Shown: positions 1-10,510, numbered from the stretch's first letter. The stretch is 64,000 nucleotides of DNA from Hermodice carunculata (GCA_964020975.1 OZ026620.1:77021012-77085011); one strand, 5' to 3'. Numbers and translations: made by a program. Notes: generated by a model not told the origin, from the sequence alone.

Positions 1-675
1 CCTTGACCTAATTCTCAAGATCACCTAGTGGTCACGTGCTAAGCAACGTTACCACTCTAACTATTGAAAGCCTGCATCTAGCAATCTAAATCTTGCACAC
101 AAGAAGTTTCATAGAGTGATCTAGAAGCCTATTGAAAATCAAGGTCATAGCTCTATATTTGACCTACTTTTTGAGGTCAAAGGTCAAGTGCACAATGGTG
201 GTATTGGTATAAGTAAGGAAGCATTTAAGTCAGTTACATGAAATTTTTTACACACATGTATCATAACCAAAAAATGTGCCATGAATCAAAAGTTGGTCAC
301 TAGATCAAGTATCTGGGTCACAGTGACCTATTCATTGAAATTTTGTTTACCACTATAAGTTCAGAAGCTTTTGAGACAGGACTTTCAAATTGCATATGAT
401 AGTACATCACTATAAGGCTTACTTTGTGTGCAAGCATAATTGACCTTGACCTAATTTTCAAGGGCACACACGGGTCACAAGTTTGGTGAGTGACATTGTG
501 CATCTATAAATCTTAAAACAAAAGAAGCAACATACGGTGATCAAGAAGGCTACTGAAAGTCAATGTTATACCTCTATATTTGACCCAATGTTTTTGAGGT
601 CAAAGGTCAAGTGTACAATAGTAGAATTTGTGTACGTAAGAAAGTTTTAAAGTCAGTTTTATGAAACATCACACA
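1..675. repeat. Two diverged direct copies of a GACCTTGACC-type repeat, unit about 430 bp
   Basis: The segments from about 1-250 and 433-675 align with each other: both run from CCTTGACCTAAT through a TTTGAC..TTTTGAGGTCAAAGGTCAAGTG core to TAAAGTCAGTT. Identity looks near 75 % by eye. The 250-432 spacer carries no open frame of note. GGTCAAAGGTCA/GACCTTGACC repeats are common in marine invertebrate intergenic DNA, and 62,427-63,067 and 33,780-34,010 in this window hold related motifs. No coding potential is seen. Confidence 0.7.
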
Positions 676-682
676 AACAAGA

Positions 683-1462
683 ATTGATGACTCTTCCTCA
701 TTTTCTTGGGAGTCAGACCTACACAAGTATCCGCATCTGTTTCTCCAAAATTGCAAAGTAGATGCACGTAATGCTGAGTGCTTTCTAAGGGCTCAAACCA
801 ACAAAAAAGACATTCAGGCCATTGAAACTGTGACAGAGTCCATGGAATCTGATCTGCGGAGAAATATTTTGTCTAGGGTACCAGATGACCCAAGGAAAAC
901 AATGCAACTGTACACATCATTACAAGTAGCTAAAGGCCTAAGCTATGAAATATCCATAAACATCAATACTCAAGATGGTTTAACTACTGCAGCAGTATGC
1001 ACTGTAAAGCGTATAGATACATCAAACAATGGGAAAGCTGGAGGAATCATCTGGGTGCTATTTGAAGTCAATGAGATAGGAAAGCAGACACGAGATGAGC
1101 TGAAAAGGTTGAACAAACAGGGTATAGATCCAGCATGTACTCCTGTCATACCTTTAGCAAGAACTTTCAAAGTAGGAAAGAATAATGATGTGACTTTCAC
1201 CTCAGGCCAGCATCAGGCAGGACTGTTCATCACTCTCAAGGATCTACAGAACAGGCAAAGCTAATTGTTGACTTTTCTGGTAAAACACAGATGTATATCC
1301 ACTATGTGGCATTTAGCAGAGTAAAGCATTTTTCAGACCTCTTCATCAGGAACTTTCTTCCCCAAATAATCAAAGTCTCGGGTGAGGTAAAAAATGAGAG
1401 GACTCGCTTCAGGGAAAAAGGGTTTTATTTTGACTTGACTTTCCTCCAGAATATCAACGCAG
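683..1462 (+). pseudogene. Helitron/Helentron PIF1-like helicase, C-terminal part
   Basis: An open frame with no start codon of its own runs from about 683 to 1,264 and continues after one frame change to about 1,460. It shows the back half of a PIF1/RecD2-type helicase. Near the start is HLFLQNCKVDARN, the segment that reads LFPTNxxVDxxN in the family. At 1,120-1,165 PVIPLARTFKVG fits the P.(I/V)...R region. IVDFSGKTQMYIHYVAFSRV at about 1,265-1,325 is helicase motif VI (usually YVALSR). The N-terminal Rep domain and the Walker motifs are absent, so this is a 5'-truncated copy. In these rolling-circle transposons the helicase unwinds donor DNA in the nucleus. The endonuclease domain follows directly. 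The family call rests on recognised motifs, not a search. Confidence 0.7.
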
Positions 1463-2079
1463 ATTAAAAGTGATCTTCATAAATGCACAAGCTCTGAATA
1501 AGCATTTATCAGATTTACAACATGACCATAATGTAAAAAGTGCTGACATTGTTATATGTGCAGAAACCTGATTTGTTGTTACTAACTCCTTAGCTGCGAC
1601 ATCGTTTCCAGGCTTAATCTGCTTCAGACTTGATGCAAAACAAGCTTCAACCAATTGTCCTTACCATGGCATTGCCCTGTACTCCAAACCTGGAGTTCTT
1701 TTTCAGGAACCAAAAAAATGCCAACAGAAATGGAGTGGAGATTGTCATATCCAAATTAACTGTGGACAGCAAGCCTATACAAATCATAGGTGTATACAAG
1801 CCACCTAAGATACCCATTAACATTCTCCTCAATAGTCTTTGGTGTGTATTCAGAGACTTTGATGACCCATCCAACTTGCAAACAGTTGTCCTTGGAGATT
1901 TCAATGTTGACAGCCAGTCTGCTACAAAAGACTGGACTTCCCTTCAAAACTTTTTTACTCACTGTGGTTTAGTTCAAACAATCAACACATACACAATAGA
2001 CTTGAGAACAACTTTGGACCACATTTACACAAACATTCCAAAATTAGTCTCAGGAGTAGCTGAAATTTATTATACATAA
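1463..2079 (+). pseudogene. Endonuclease (EEP fold) domain fused downstream of the Helitron helicase
   Basis: Directly after the helicase comes an endonuclease/exonuclease/phosphatase domain of the type carried by Helentrons and by LINEs. VIFINAQALNKHLSDL starts the fold at about 1,469. The catalytic Glu lies in ADIVICAET at about 1,545, and here the expected Trp codon after ET is TGA. A frame change near 1,730-1,740 moves the reading into the frame that carries IIGVYKPP, VVLGDFNVDS (catalytic Asp/Asn) at about 1,888 and TTLDHIYTN (the DHI box) at about 2,010. A frame stop closes the domain at 2,079. The lack of any reverse transcriptase downstream and the helicase upstream favour a Helentron over a LINE. 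The copy is inactive. Confidence 0.7.
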
Positions 2080-2609
2080 AAGAGCGTGGAATGCAATATC
2101 CTCTGAATAGAACATGTAAGTTTACTGTAAAATCATTTATATTCTCAAGGATAAAGTATCCTGAAAATTTCAAGCAAGGCTTTCATTCAACACCCAATCT
2201 GCCAAAAATATGCCACAGTTTAATTTTCCTAAACTGGGTCTACTCAGGAAAATTTGTGAATATTTATCCCTCATGAAAATTTATGATCATACACTTTACC
2301 TGATACTATCGGACACTGTTCCTATTCACTTACAGCAAAAGAGATTGAAGGCGGCCAAAGGGTACTGCATTCTTTGAACGGTATTTTGTTGAAAAACTGA
2401 TACTTACAATTGTAGAATATTTTATGGCTTAAAATGGGGGGGGGGGGGTGCATTGCAAAACATCATGGGAGGCATTTTTATCAACTCTCAATACCGCTAC
2501 ACACCCATAAAACCCCAGATGATAGAGTTCCGACTGTTGGAAAAAATTATCGGAAAAGAGCTTCGAAAAACTGAAATTTTGGCTTTATCATGCTGTGTAA
2601 ATCCTGGAC
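2080..2609. other. Non-coding spacer after the Helitron
   Basis: No recognisable gene is seen. The spacer holds a G run at 2,436-2,448. A 76-codon plus-strand frame (2,453-2,683) matches nothing recognised. The 3' end of the Helitron should lie in this stretch or beyond, but no certain terminus was found. Confidence 0.4.
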
Positions 2610-2823
2610 ATGCATACTTTGGAGAATCATACTATTTTGGGTTTACAGTTCTCAACAGGCCAGGTACCAGTGCATACATGTAGGGCGAGAGTGTACCGGG
2701 AGGAGAGGAGACACAATGGCCAGAGGCAAAGACAGAGACATATCCCTCTACATTGTCCCTTCTGTCCACAATCAGTTCTAACAGACATGAAGATGTTGAC
2801 TCATTTTCTGGAAACCCATCTGG
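2610..2823 (+). pseudogene. Exon-like frame with one C2H2 zinc finger
   Basis: The plus-strand frame contains CPFCPQSVLTDMKMLTHFLETH, spaced C-x2-C-x12-H-x4-H, a canonical C2H2 finger. It is preceded by a very basic stretch (RARVYREERRHNGQRQRQRH). A plausible splice acceptor (TTTACAGTTCTCAACAG) lies near 2,657, and a donor-like CATCTG/GTAAAA follows the finger at 2,823. The frame closes soon afterwards at 2,846. Such single fingers occur in transposon-encoded and transcription proteins. No partner exon is certain, but the THAP segment 2.5 kb downstream has the same strand. The finger is clear; a working gene is not supported. Confidence 0.4.
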
Positions 2824-2846
2824 TAAAAATGATTACTTATTGTTAA

Positions 2847-4289
2847 AACCTGGGTAATGTTCAACCAGTGCGGGAACTAAGTGGTAACTAGTGCTATCAG
2901 ATTTTCAAAAATTTCAAAAAACCAAGACCTTGCAGCTACTAAATGTACCTGAACTAATGATAAATAAGGACCTGCCAGCTACTGAATGTACCTTAACCAA
3001 TGAAGTGTGCAGCTGTCAAAGGTACCTGAACCAGTTTGACATAACCTGAACCCATTTTACTGGCATCAAGGAGGCTAAAACGAAGCCTCCTTGTTTGTAT
3101 ACTTTGATGTTTGAACTAGTTGATCAGTAGGGTTACGTGTGTAATATTTGATTCACATATCAGCATATCACACGGATGTACAAACTGTTAAGTATGCAAC
3201 AATCTTTACATTTACATTCAAGCTTCAATGGGGCAGACGTGAGAATCAGTTTCTTCTTAAATTTACCTACAGTGAAAGGTCACCAGCTGTACATGTATGT
3301 TGCAACTTTTTCTGCGCTGAAGGGGTGGCCACATAGGTACCACTGTACATGTTCTCAGTAGAATAGACAAAGTTGTTGCATGATACACAGTAGAAAACCA
3401 AGGAAGACCAGCGGTGGGAGAGGTCCAGAGGGGGGAGCTCCCGACAGGTTTTATTCTTGTGTGAACTCATCAGGGGACATTTGAAAACACTGTTACATCT
3501 CTTGCTTATATAAGCAAGCTGACACGTTGCTCCAGCACGTAAGACAACCTCATAAAAATTGTGCCTGGGCTACAAATACATCTACCGGTGTAACTGCCAT
3601 ACTGGCAAACTAGTATGACGCACAGTAGTTTGGCATGTCATAAAAGATCTCACTTACTCTGGGTGACTTTCATGCAATACGGGTTGTCCCCTCTGCATCA
3701 ATCTAAAAGCATCAATCTAAAAGCATCAAAATCTGCTCTTCTGGCAAATAAAGAGGTCTTGCATCATATGTAGCTGTGGTATCTCATAGATATCCTAATG
3801 CGGGGCTGTTTCACAGTGTTTTCTGTGCAAACTTTCCAGTTGTGCATTGGTGTCATTCAGTGGGTAGTTGCATGATATATTGTGTATTCCCGTTAGGTTG
3901 TATATAAAATAATCCTAAATACACTACTTACTTTTCCATTTATGTTGATAGGACGCTTATCAGTATTTCAGCTATATACACTTGCTATTATTCAAAGAGA
4001 CAGAGCTGCCAAACATCTTCCATGGCATTCTCTATCCAAAAATATGGCTGTTCAGTCTCTCTACCCTCCATTTTCATTCCAGTCATGAGAAATTTGGTGT
4101 CTTTATGTACTTTTTTAAGTTCTTCAATTGTTAATTACAATGGAAAGTGTTTTCAACCAATTTGGTTTTAATTTAAATTACAATAGAAAATAATGGGAGT
4201 ATAAAAGCAGGGTTGGTTTGAAAAATTTGGTGAAATCACCAAAGAAATGAGAATCATTGTTATTGTCATTTGTTGTTTTTCCACATCTT
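2847..4289. other. Non-coding spacer
   Basis: No open frame of recognisable type is seen. At 2,880-3,060 there are three loosely similar phrases of the form CCAGCTACT(A/G)AATGTACCT..AACC, a decayed short tandem repeat. The rest is AT-rich with no evident structure besides the hairpin at 3,068-3,092. Confidence 0.4.
3068..3092. repeat. Perfect 9-bp stem hairpin
   Basis: AAGGAGGCT and AGCCTCCTT flank a 7-base loop. Helitrons end near such a hairpin, so this could mark the 3' end region of the element whose coding part stops at 2,079. The terminal CTRR or equivalent was not identified, so this is only a possibility. Confidence 0.35.
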
Positions 4290-4815
4290 GATTTCATACA
4301 CAAACTGGAACAGCAGGCCTTCATTGAAAAAACCAGAACTGTACCTCAAATAGAAAGTGGGCTTCTATGTCAGAGAGGAACTGCAACAAAAGAGACAGGA
4401 TGCACAGGAGGTGGTCCAACAACCCTGTTCTTTAGCAATAATGGCAAGTGGGAAGAGGTTCAATCAGAAGATGAAGCAGTGGTTGATACTTCAACCATAA
4501 ATATTCCTAAAATTCAGTGTATCTCATGGTATAGTAACAGAGACACTATCAGCAAAACAATATACTTGAAATGTCACAACACACCTACAGGGAAAATTTT
4601 TACAAGCATCCAGTTGCCAAGAGATATTGAACCCAAACTGTGCCATATCACAACCTTCTGAGTAAAAACTAGACTTCTGGCTTGAGAACGTGGGCAAAGA
4701 AGATGCAGTAAGACTTAGTTATGGAACATGTTTTTATTATCCAGGAATTGAGCGGTTTAAAGAAATGGTTAAATCGAAAGAGATTAAAAGACTTGTTGAA
4801 AGTGAGAATAAGTGA
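4290..4815 (+). pseudogene. Unrecognised protein-coding remnant
   Basis: One plus-strand frame is open to 4,661, and a second frame carries on the protein-like text to 4,815 (DFWLENVGKEDAVRLSYGT..FKEMVKSKEIKRLVESENK). A possible splice acceptor, CAGCAG, ends at 4,316. The sequence contains GLLCQRGTATKETGCTGGGP and a Cys/His pair but no family I recognise. The same strand and proximity to the THAP exon at 5,340 suggest a common locus. The composition looks coding, and the change of frame suggests decay. Confidence 0.3.
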
Positions 4816-5339
4816 TTTGACATTAGATTTTTCAGATGGATGATTATTTCAAGGTAAAATAAATGAAGAAAATATGAGTAAGTTCAAAGTTCTCATTCAT
4901 CAAAACCTGCCAAACAAGTCTGTGTTTTAGAATGATACTTGTAAAACCCAAATAAAGATAGGGCAACTGGCTTCCTTGCCAATGACAAGTGAATCAATGA
5001 TTTTATAATAGACTTTATGCGTAAGTTGACCAGGCAGGGAATCCCCGTGTCGACCTCCAGTTTCAGAACGAGGCTTGCAGGTTGTTTAATTCTGATGAGT
5101 GTCCAACAGATGGCGCGAAGTGTATCTGCTCCGTGGCAGCAAACAGAAGCTGTCAAAACAATGATGGCAGCGGGTAATCTTATCAGTGTCAACATGAATA
5201 GAAATACAAAACAAAAACAAAAAAAACAAAAAAGACTCAAACACAGGTGGATCATCGAATTATACCTCTGCAGATCCTTGGTGGAGGAAGTGGAGAAGAC
5301 ACCGAGAGTGTGTACGGCAAATGATATTAATGAATTAAG

Positions 5340-5837
5340 ATGGTGAACCACCACTGTTGTGTAGTCGGGTGCATGGCTGGCAGTAAAAAAAACATTAGCT
5401 TGAGAAATACCCGTGGATAAAAGATGTGGAATTTTATCCCATCCCAGTGGACCTTCAAATGGAAAAGAAATGCTTGGACCTGATTCGGAGAGAAAACATC
5501 AAAAATCAAAAGTCACTCGCCACACCAGGATCTGTTCATTACACTTTGCTTCTGGTCAGACGATTGCGGACAGAATACCCACCCTATTCCCGTACAACAA
5601 CTACAAAAGACGGGTGCCACGAGCAAGCAGTCTGACCGCAGGAAAAGAGGAAGGCACACGTTTTCAATGATGACAAGCAAGCAGAGAGCATTGAAGAATT
5701 CAAAGCTGTTTTCACCCGTGACCTGGCTGAAAACCCATCTATAACTCTGTACATATGGGAGGTTGACTACCTGGACCACAATGAAGTTGTCACCAGTGCC
5801 AAGCGCAGGGGAAAAGCTTCAGTAACAGTAAACAAAG
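5340..5837 (+). pseudogene. THAP zinc-finger domain exon (DNA-transposon or THAP-gene remnant)
   Basis: An ATG at 5,340 opens MVNHHCCVVGCMAG, a THAP start with the C-x4-C pair. The matching C-x2-H appears as ICSLHF at about 5,530-5,550, followed by the family's closing IPTLFP. Between them lie the FYPIP and DLIRREN segments that correspond to the THAP central helix region. The reading passes through three frames, so the domain has at least two frame breaks. An acidic tail follows (AESIEEFKAVFTRDLAENP), and the block ends at a good donor, AAAG/GTAAAT. THAP domains bind DNA and occur in host factors and in transposases of P-element, PHIS/ISL2EU and Kolobok types. No DDE transposase core was found nearby, so the exact source stays open. 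Confidence 0.65.
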
Positions 5838-6211
5838 GTAAATAAACATACATAATATACTTCTAAAATGAAATGGATTTTATGCAATGTGAGGATAATT
5901 ATTAAGCTTACATTTAGCTGCGTCCACAAAAGAAAAAACAAACAAGGAAAGAAACAAAACAACAACAAAAAATGAATCCCCCCTCCAAAAAAAAAACATG
6001 CATAGGAGGTGCATGGAATGTATGTAAACATACTTATATTATAGGCTGGGCTGTAGGTCATGCAGTTCACTGGTACACATAAACCTACTGTAAGTTTGAG
6101 TGGCAAATACAATGTCAGACTTAGATGGTCTTATCTTGTGTCATACAGAATTTAAAATTTTGAATATCCATCAGTTACTATTAATCTTTCAATTTTTTTT
6201 TCTGGCTGAAG
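5838..6211. other. Probable intron after the THAP exon
   Basis: The stretch begins GTAAAT and ends with a pyrimidine run, TTTTTTTTCTGGCTGAAG. It is AT-rich with no supported coding. It carries A-rich and C-rich runs near 5,930-5,995. Confidence 0.4.
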
Positions 6212-6332
6212 CAATATTCTACCCAGTGCCTGACCTGCATCAGTATGCTGCAAAACCACCCAGTCCTCCTGACATCCAGTGTCCATGCACAGATGAACCC
6301 CCTCAAGTTGCTACCAAGGCAAGTAACTCAGG
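6212..6332 (+). pseudogene. Short exon-like segment in the THAP locus
   Basis: The open segment reads IFYPVPDLHQYAAKPPSPPD and then a Cys-Pro-Cys turn. It has an acceptor-like tract in front and a donor, GG/GTAGGT, behind. Proline-rich linkers of this kind are usual between a THAP finger and a coiled coil. The role is inferred only from position. Confidence 0.35.
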
Positions 6333-6718
6333 GTAGGTCTACATATGTTAATTTGGTTGTTGTCCAAAGCAAATTCAAGAGAGACTGAAGATGGATATAC
6401 CTATAAGTTCATTTACTATAAAATAGCATCTATGAACCCTTCAACTACCTAAAATAAAGAAATTGAAAAGTTAAAATTTTGAAGGAAAGATCATGCCTAT
6501 TTAACATTTACTGCAGATGATGATAGGTAAGAAACTGGGTGAAATTTTTTTTAAAAAGTACTAAAAATGAGAATGAAAGAACAAGACTGTTTCACATTTA
6601 CATCAAAATATGGTCTCTCACAGAACTTTGAATTCAAATTAAGGCATAATGACATTGATGTATGTACTTTTACTTTGTTTTTTTCCAAACAAGTGTACAT
6701 TATGAATCTTTGTTGCAG

Positions 6719-6884
6719 CTGGTTGATGCATAGACCCAGACAGACATGTCTGCTGCTGATTTTGAGAAGTATGAACAAGAAATACAGACAATTCAGGCTG
6801 AGAGAGATAAACTTGAAACACAGATTAATGACAAGGACAACCTGAGAAGGAGACTGTTTGTTGACTGTGTTGCCAAGATCACAG
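6719..6884 (+). pseudogene. Coiled-coil exon of the THAP locus
   Basis: After the acceptor TTTGTTGCAG at 6,718 comes TQTDMSAADFEKYEQEIQ, then a heptad-rich helix (QAERDKLETQINDKDN), then LRRRLFVDCVAK. In THAP transposon proteins such a coiled coil leads into the helix-turn-helix before the DDE domain. A TAG lies in frame at 6,731-6,733, before the coiled coil. A donor-like CACAG/GTACTC at 6,884 could end the exon. The DDE domain expected next is not visible. Confidence 0.4.
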
Positions 6885-7371
6885 GTACTCTGAGGATCTC
6901 TTCTTTGAGACAAAGAACTGTTGTTTATTCAGGCACAGACATTGCACAACATTTACCAGCAGCAGCAGCAGCAAACAACCTGTTGATCCAATTTCAAGGT
7001 GACATGTCTGATGTACACGCAATTTTTATCGCACATGTTGGCACTGACAAGGAAACAGGTGATCCGTTTTCTAGTGGTATCCATGGGAAAGGTATATGCA
7101 ATATGGTAACTATTTCATGTTTCCTATATATAATGTACATAAGAGTGAAGTGCTTTATTGTGATAGTTTAGCTTTCTTTATACCAAATGACCTGGCGCAA
7201 CTGATCTCACAATTTGAAGAGTTAATGAAGAAACCAATTCCTAAACATGGGTTTTGTCACCAAGGAATCCAAGCGTTTAACGATGTGTGCACATCACTTT
7301 CTATAGGATACTGTCTGCAAACGTGTGGTTCAGTGTGTGGGGTTGCAGTTATGATAGGGGTATAAATATGT
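6885..7371 (+). pseudogene. Possible C48/Ulp1-like protease end (weak)
   Basis: Open frames here read HVGTDKETGDPFSSGIHGKG, then VLYCDSLAFFIPNDLAQLI, then YCLQTCGSVCGVAV. The order His, Asp in a DSL segment, then Gln..Cys-Gly resembles the catalytic layout of Ulp1/adenain-type cysteine proteases, which many eukaryotic DNA transposons encode. The phrases fall in more than one frame and the similarity is short. A profile search is needed. The segment follows the coiled-coil exon directly on the same strand. Confidence 0.25.
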
Positions 7372-7374
7372 ACT

Positions 7375-8331
7375 TTAAATCAAAAATGTTTTCCGGCAGT
7401 GAAAAAGAGAGAGTATATGTTGACTGGCCCAGCAGCAGAATTGCAATATATGGGAAATATTTCCAGATATTCTGGTATGATGAGAGCTGCAATTATTAAA
7501 TTGGCTTAGGACTGGGGAAATTGATCTGGAGAAAATGTACACAAAAAACCCTGAAAGGTGAGCAGCCTCCAAAGTGGATTTCATGGCAGAAGAAGCCATC
7601 TGTAAATAGGTTAAGTTTGTCAGTGGGTGAAAAAGTGAAATGGAAATACAAATGCTAAAGGGAATCGAAGCAAAGTCTTTCCACAAGTGAATTAAATAGT
7701 ACATTTGTCTTGCCATCTGTTGAAAAGACAGAAGAGGCAGGAGACCTTGCTGAAAAGAAGAAAAGGTAGAAGACTCTATTAACAAGAATGAAAATGTAGA
7801 AAACTGTATTGAAAAAAAGAACAGACAGAAGATTTTATCAAGAAAAAAGAAAAGTGTGAAGAACCTGCAAGAATATGCTGGGTGTGTAGATTGTACTGGT
7901 GGAAATGTAAATGTAAGAGTGTTTAACTGCACAGGAAAGAAAGGCAGGCAGAGGCAAGGAAAGACACTGTGGATACAGTTCAACTGGTCAAAGCTTGCTC
8001 ACTATTAAAATAATGCCCCTTGTATCTTCAAAGAAGGGTGTAGCTCAATAAGATTGGAATGCTCACTAGTAAGTGGGCGAACACTTTAAAATTTCCTTGG
8101 GTAACCTTTTCATGGATGTGAAAATTTCAGTCTTTTTGATATTAACACTGTTGACAAAACTTTTTTTGGACAGTTCGGAGTGCACTTCTTTGATTTCCAA
8201 TGCCTTTAAGTCTGACATTAAATGTCATGTAATGTCTACTGTACATGTGTAATCAGATGTAAAATATGCTATAAAATTCTCAGATGTGGAAGGCGAGATG
8301 AAATTAGATGGAAAAAATGACCTGGAATGTA
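7375..8331. other. Decayed coding-like tail, then spacer up to the LTR element
   Basis: From 7,375 to 7,495 one frame reads VYVDWPSSRIAIYGKYFQIF and stops. From 7,800 to 8,005 a Lys-rich frame ends KTLWIQFNWSKLAHY and a stop. Nothing in it is recognised. 8,006-8,331 shows no feature. The LTR element enters at 8,337. Confidence 0.3.
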
Positions 8332-8336
8332 AATTG
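8332..8336. repeat. Target-site duplication AATTG, left copy
   Basis: AATTG stands directly before the 5' LTR (TGTTATG...) and again at 21,172-21,176 directly after the 3' LTR. Five-base duplications are normal for Ty3/gypsy integrases. The matching pair shows that the two LTRs belong to one insertion. Confidence 0.8.
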
Positions 8337-9536
8337 TGTTATGTGGTGATAAGTTTAAAAACATGAGGGTTAATTTGTTGTATAAAATAAATATTGTGGC
8401 TGCGGAATTAAGCTGCAGTGCAAGCACATTTTGAACTTGAAACAGTTATAATGCCGAGTGTCAGCATGCCAGGAAGTGTTGAGTGATCGCCGATCTTGCT
8501 TGGTTTTGATCGGTTGAGAAAGATCTACTGATGGGTTCAGTGAGTGAAAGGCGATCACAGTGGGGACAGGATTAGGCTTTCTCTCCCAAATAAAAAGGGC
8601 TGTGTACTGCTGTTTGCGGTCAGACATCCGAAATGTCTGACCCGTGCATATAGTGAACGGGGTGCACGTTAAAATATTGGTAGTGTTCCTGCTGCGGCCA
8701 GGCGTTCAACATGAGTATTGGTTAGTTGAGAGCTTGGGTATGCTCCAATATATGTTGTATTTTTGTGGATCTTGTGTAATCCACCATTTGAAATAATGTA
8801 GGCTTGTGGTTAAGCCATTTTTGAGCACTTGTGTGCTCCAATTTATTTTGTTCTGGGAATCTTGTGTGTTTCCCCAATTTAGTAATGTAGGCTTCAAAAT
8901 AAGCCATTTTGAGCACTTGTATGCTCCAATATTGTATTTGTGAATCTTGTGCGGTTCACTAATTAAATTATGTAGGCTTTGAAATAGCCAGTTTTGATGA
9001 GGAAACCAGTGTAAATATATTTTTCAGAGCTTTGTTAGCTCTCCAATGTGGCGTTTTGTGTGATATTTGTCAAGTGTTTGTCTTGAGATTGCACAGCAAA
9101 TCCTGTAAATTAAGAAGTCTTATTTTTGGAGATTGATAAGACCAGAAAATTGGAAAAAAATAAACCACAGTTTGGGTCTGACAATTTAAAACAGGTTTTT
9201 ACAAAATTACAAGATAATGTTCTGGTTTTATTTCATTTTTCTGGTACTGCCCTTTGATTCTGAGTTGCAGCCCGGAGGTCGATTGGACAAGCCAGGACAC
9301 CGAACCCGGCCAACCACTTTATGTAAAGCCTATCAAACAAGTGTACGGACATTATAGACGAACTGCCAGTTTCTGCCGTGCTATGTTTTTTGTGTAAAAT
9401 GTGAGTCAATATACTTGAACAAAAAGCTTTGTCTTTGTGTTCTGTTCACGGAAGTAAAAGCGTAGCGTTTCTGTTTTCTTTCTGTTATTGAGGGCCAGGT
9501 TGGCACAAGACGTGCTAGGTAAAGCCACCTTGTAAC
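8337..9536 (+). repeat. 5' LTR of the Gmr1-like element
   Basis: The LTR is 1,200 bp, starts TGTTATG and aligns along its whole length with 19,971-21,171. Sampled stretches differ at about 2 to 6 % of positions. AATAAA occurs near 8,587 and at 9,159-9,164, candidate polyadenylation signals. A region of small hairpins occupies 8,730-9,041. The 3' boundary is set by where the two copies stop matching and by the AATTG duplication. Confidence 0.85.
8730..9041 (+). repeat. Array of ten short hairpins inside the 5' LTR
   Basis: Three decayed tandem units (spacing 93, 88 and 116 bases) each hold three small inverted repeats in a fixed order: GAGC..GCTC, then a stem around CTTGTG, then GGCTT..AAGCC. 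A tenth stem, GAGCT..AGCTC, closes the array. The best example is GAGCAC-TTGT-GTGCTC at 8,823. Stem bases differ between units but stay complementary (TGGAT/ATCCA, GGGAA/TTCCC, GTGAA/TTCAC), which suggests selection on pairing. The copy at 20,364-20,675 keeps the array. Function unknown. Confidence 0.7.
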
Positions 9537-9543
9537 ATGAAAT

Positions 9544-9560
9544 TGGGGGCTCGTCCGGGA
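9544..9560 (+). other. Primer-binding site, complementary to tRNA-Pro 3' end
   Basis: TGGGGGCTCGTCCGGGA lies 7 bases inside the 5' LTR. It equals the well-known proline tRNA primer site used by murine leukaemia virus and some other retroelements. Minus-strand DNA synthesis would have started here. Confidence 0.85.
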
Positions 9561-9777
9561 ATATGAATTGAGTATGCCGTGAACAAAAGACTTGAGACAG
9601 GGTCTTTCATTTAGCGCACACACTTTTACCCTTCCCAGTGATGAAGTGCCAAACAAAACCAGTTCAAAAGAGTGTAATATTATGCAACAAGAACTAGGTC
9701 GGACAGGGCCAGCACTAAGTACAAGTGATTCAGTTTAGTGCATGCTTTGTCTGAATATTACATTAACAAATTCAGGA

Positions 9778-10510
9778 TGTCTCTTTTCAATCCAGCGAAC
9801 TTTTTAGAACAGCCTCTGACAAGAACATCTGTTTCTAAATTAAAGCGGGCAGATATAGAACAATTAGTGGAACATTTAGAGCTGGAAGACATCATTCCCG
9901 TATCTACGTTGTTGAAACCCGCAATAGTACAGAAAGTGAATGAGTGCTTGTATGATTTAGATATTTTCCCAGCTGAGAAAGAAAAGGAAAGGGAGTTAGC
10001 TTTACAATCTGAGTAAGAGAAAATGAATCATGAATATCGCATGCGTGAACTTGAATTATATGCGGGCAGTAGGTCACACAGGACAGATTCTGACCATTTT
10101 AATATAACTGCACGTCAAATTAGTACCAGATTTCCTGGAGAGACATGTGGATAAATATTTTTTGGCGTTAGAAAGAGCTGCTGGAAATTTGAAATGGCCC
10201 AAAGAGCATTGCATGGTCTACTCTTCTGTGGAGCAAGTTGAGGGGTAAAGCATTAAGCACATATGCAGCTTTGTCATCAGAACAGGCTCAAGATTATGAA
10301 GTTGTGAAACGGGAGATTTTGAAAGTGTATGAGTTGGTCCCTGAAGCATACAGGCTGAAGTTCAGACGACTACAGAAAAGTCAACATGTTACTCATGTAG
10401 AACTTGCAAGGGAGAAAAAACTACACTGCTTGATAGGTGGCTTACGTCTCTTGATGTGCAAGGTGATTATGATAAGCTACGTGAGCTGTTGTTACTTGAA
10501 GATTTCAAAC
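9778..10510 (+). pseudogene. gag, first part (fossil)
   Basis: The region begins with MSLFNPANFLEQPLTRT and a helical stretch (KLKRADIEQLVEHLELEDII). It then shows the typical capsid-type text YAALSSEQAQDYEVVKREIL..YELVPEAYR. In Ty3/gypsy elements this builds the particle shell. The part ends where the CACTA element starts. It is broken. Confidence 0.7.

Noticed and set aside
4893-5354. 153-codon minus-strand frame
   Set aside because: It overlaps the start of the THAP segment on the other strand, is rich in Phe and Cys from A-rich DNA, and shows no motif.
7375-7983. 202-codon minus-strand frame
   Set aside because: It has Phe/Ser-rich text from purine-rich plus-strand DNA and no recognisable motif.
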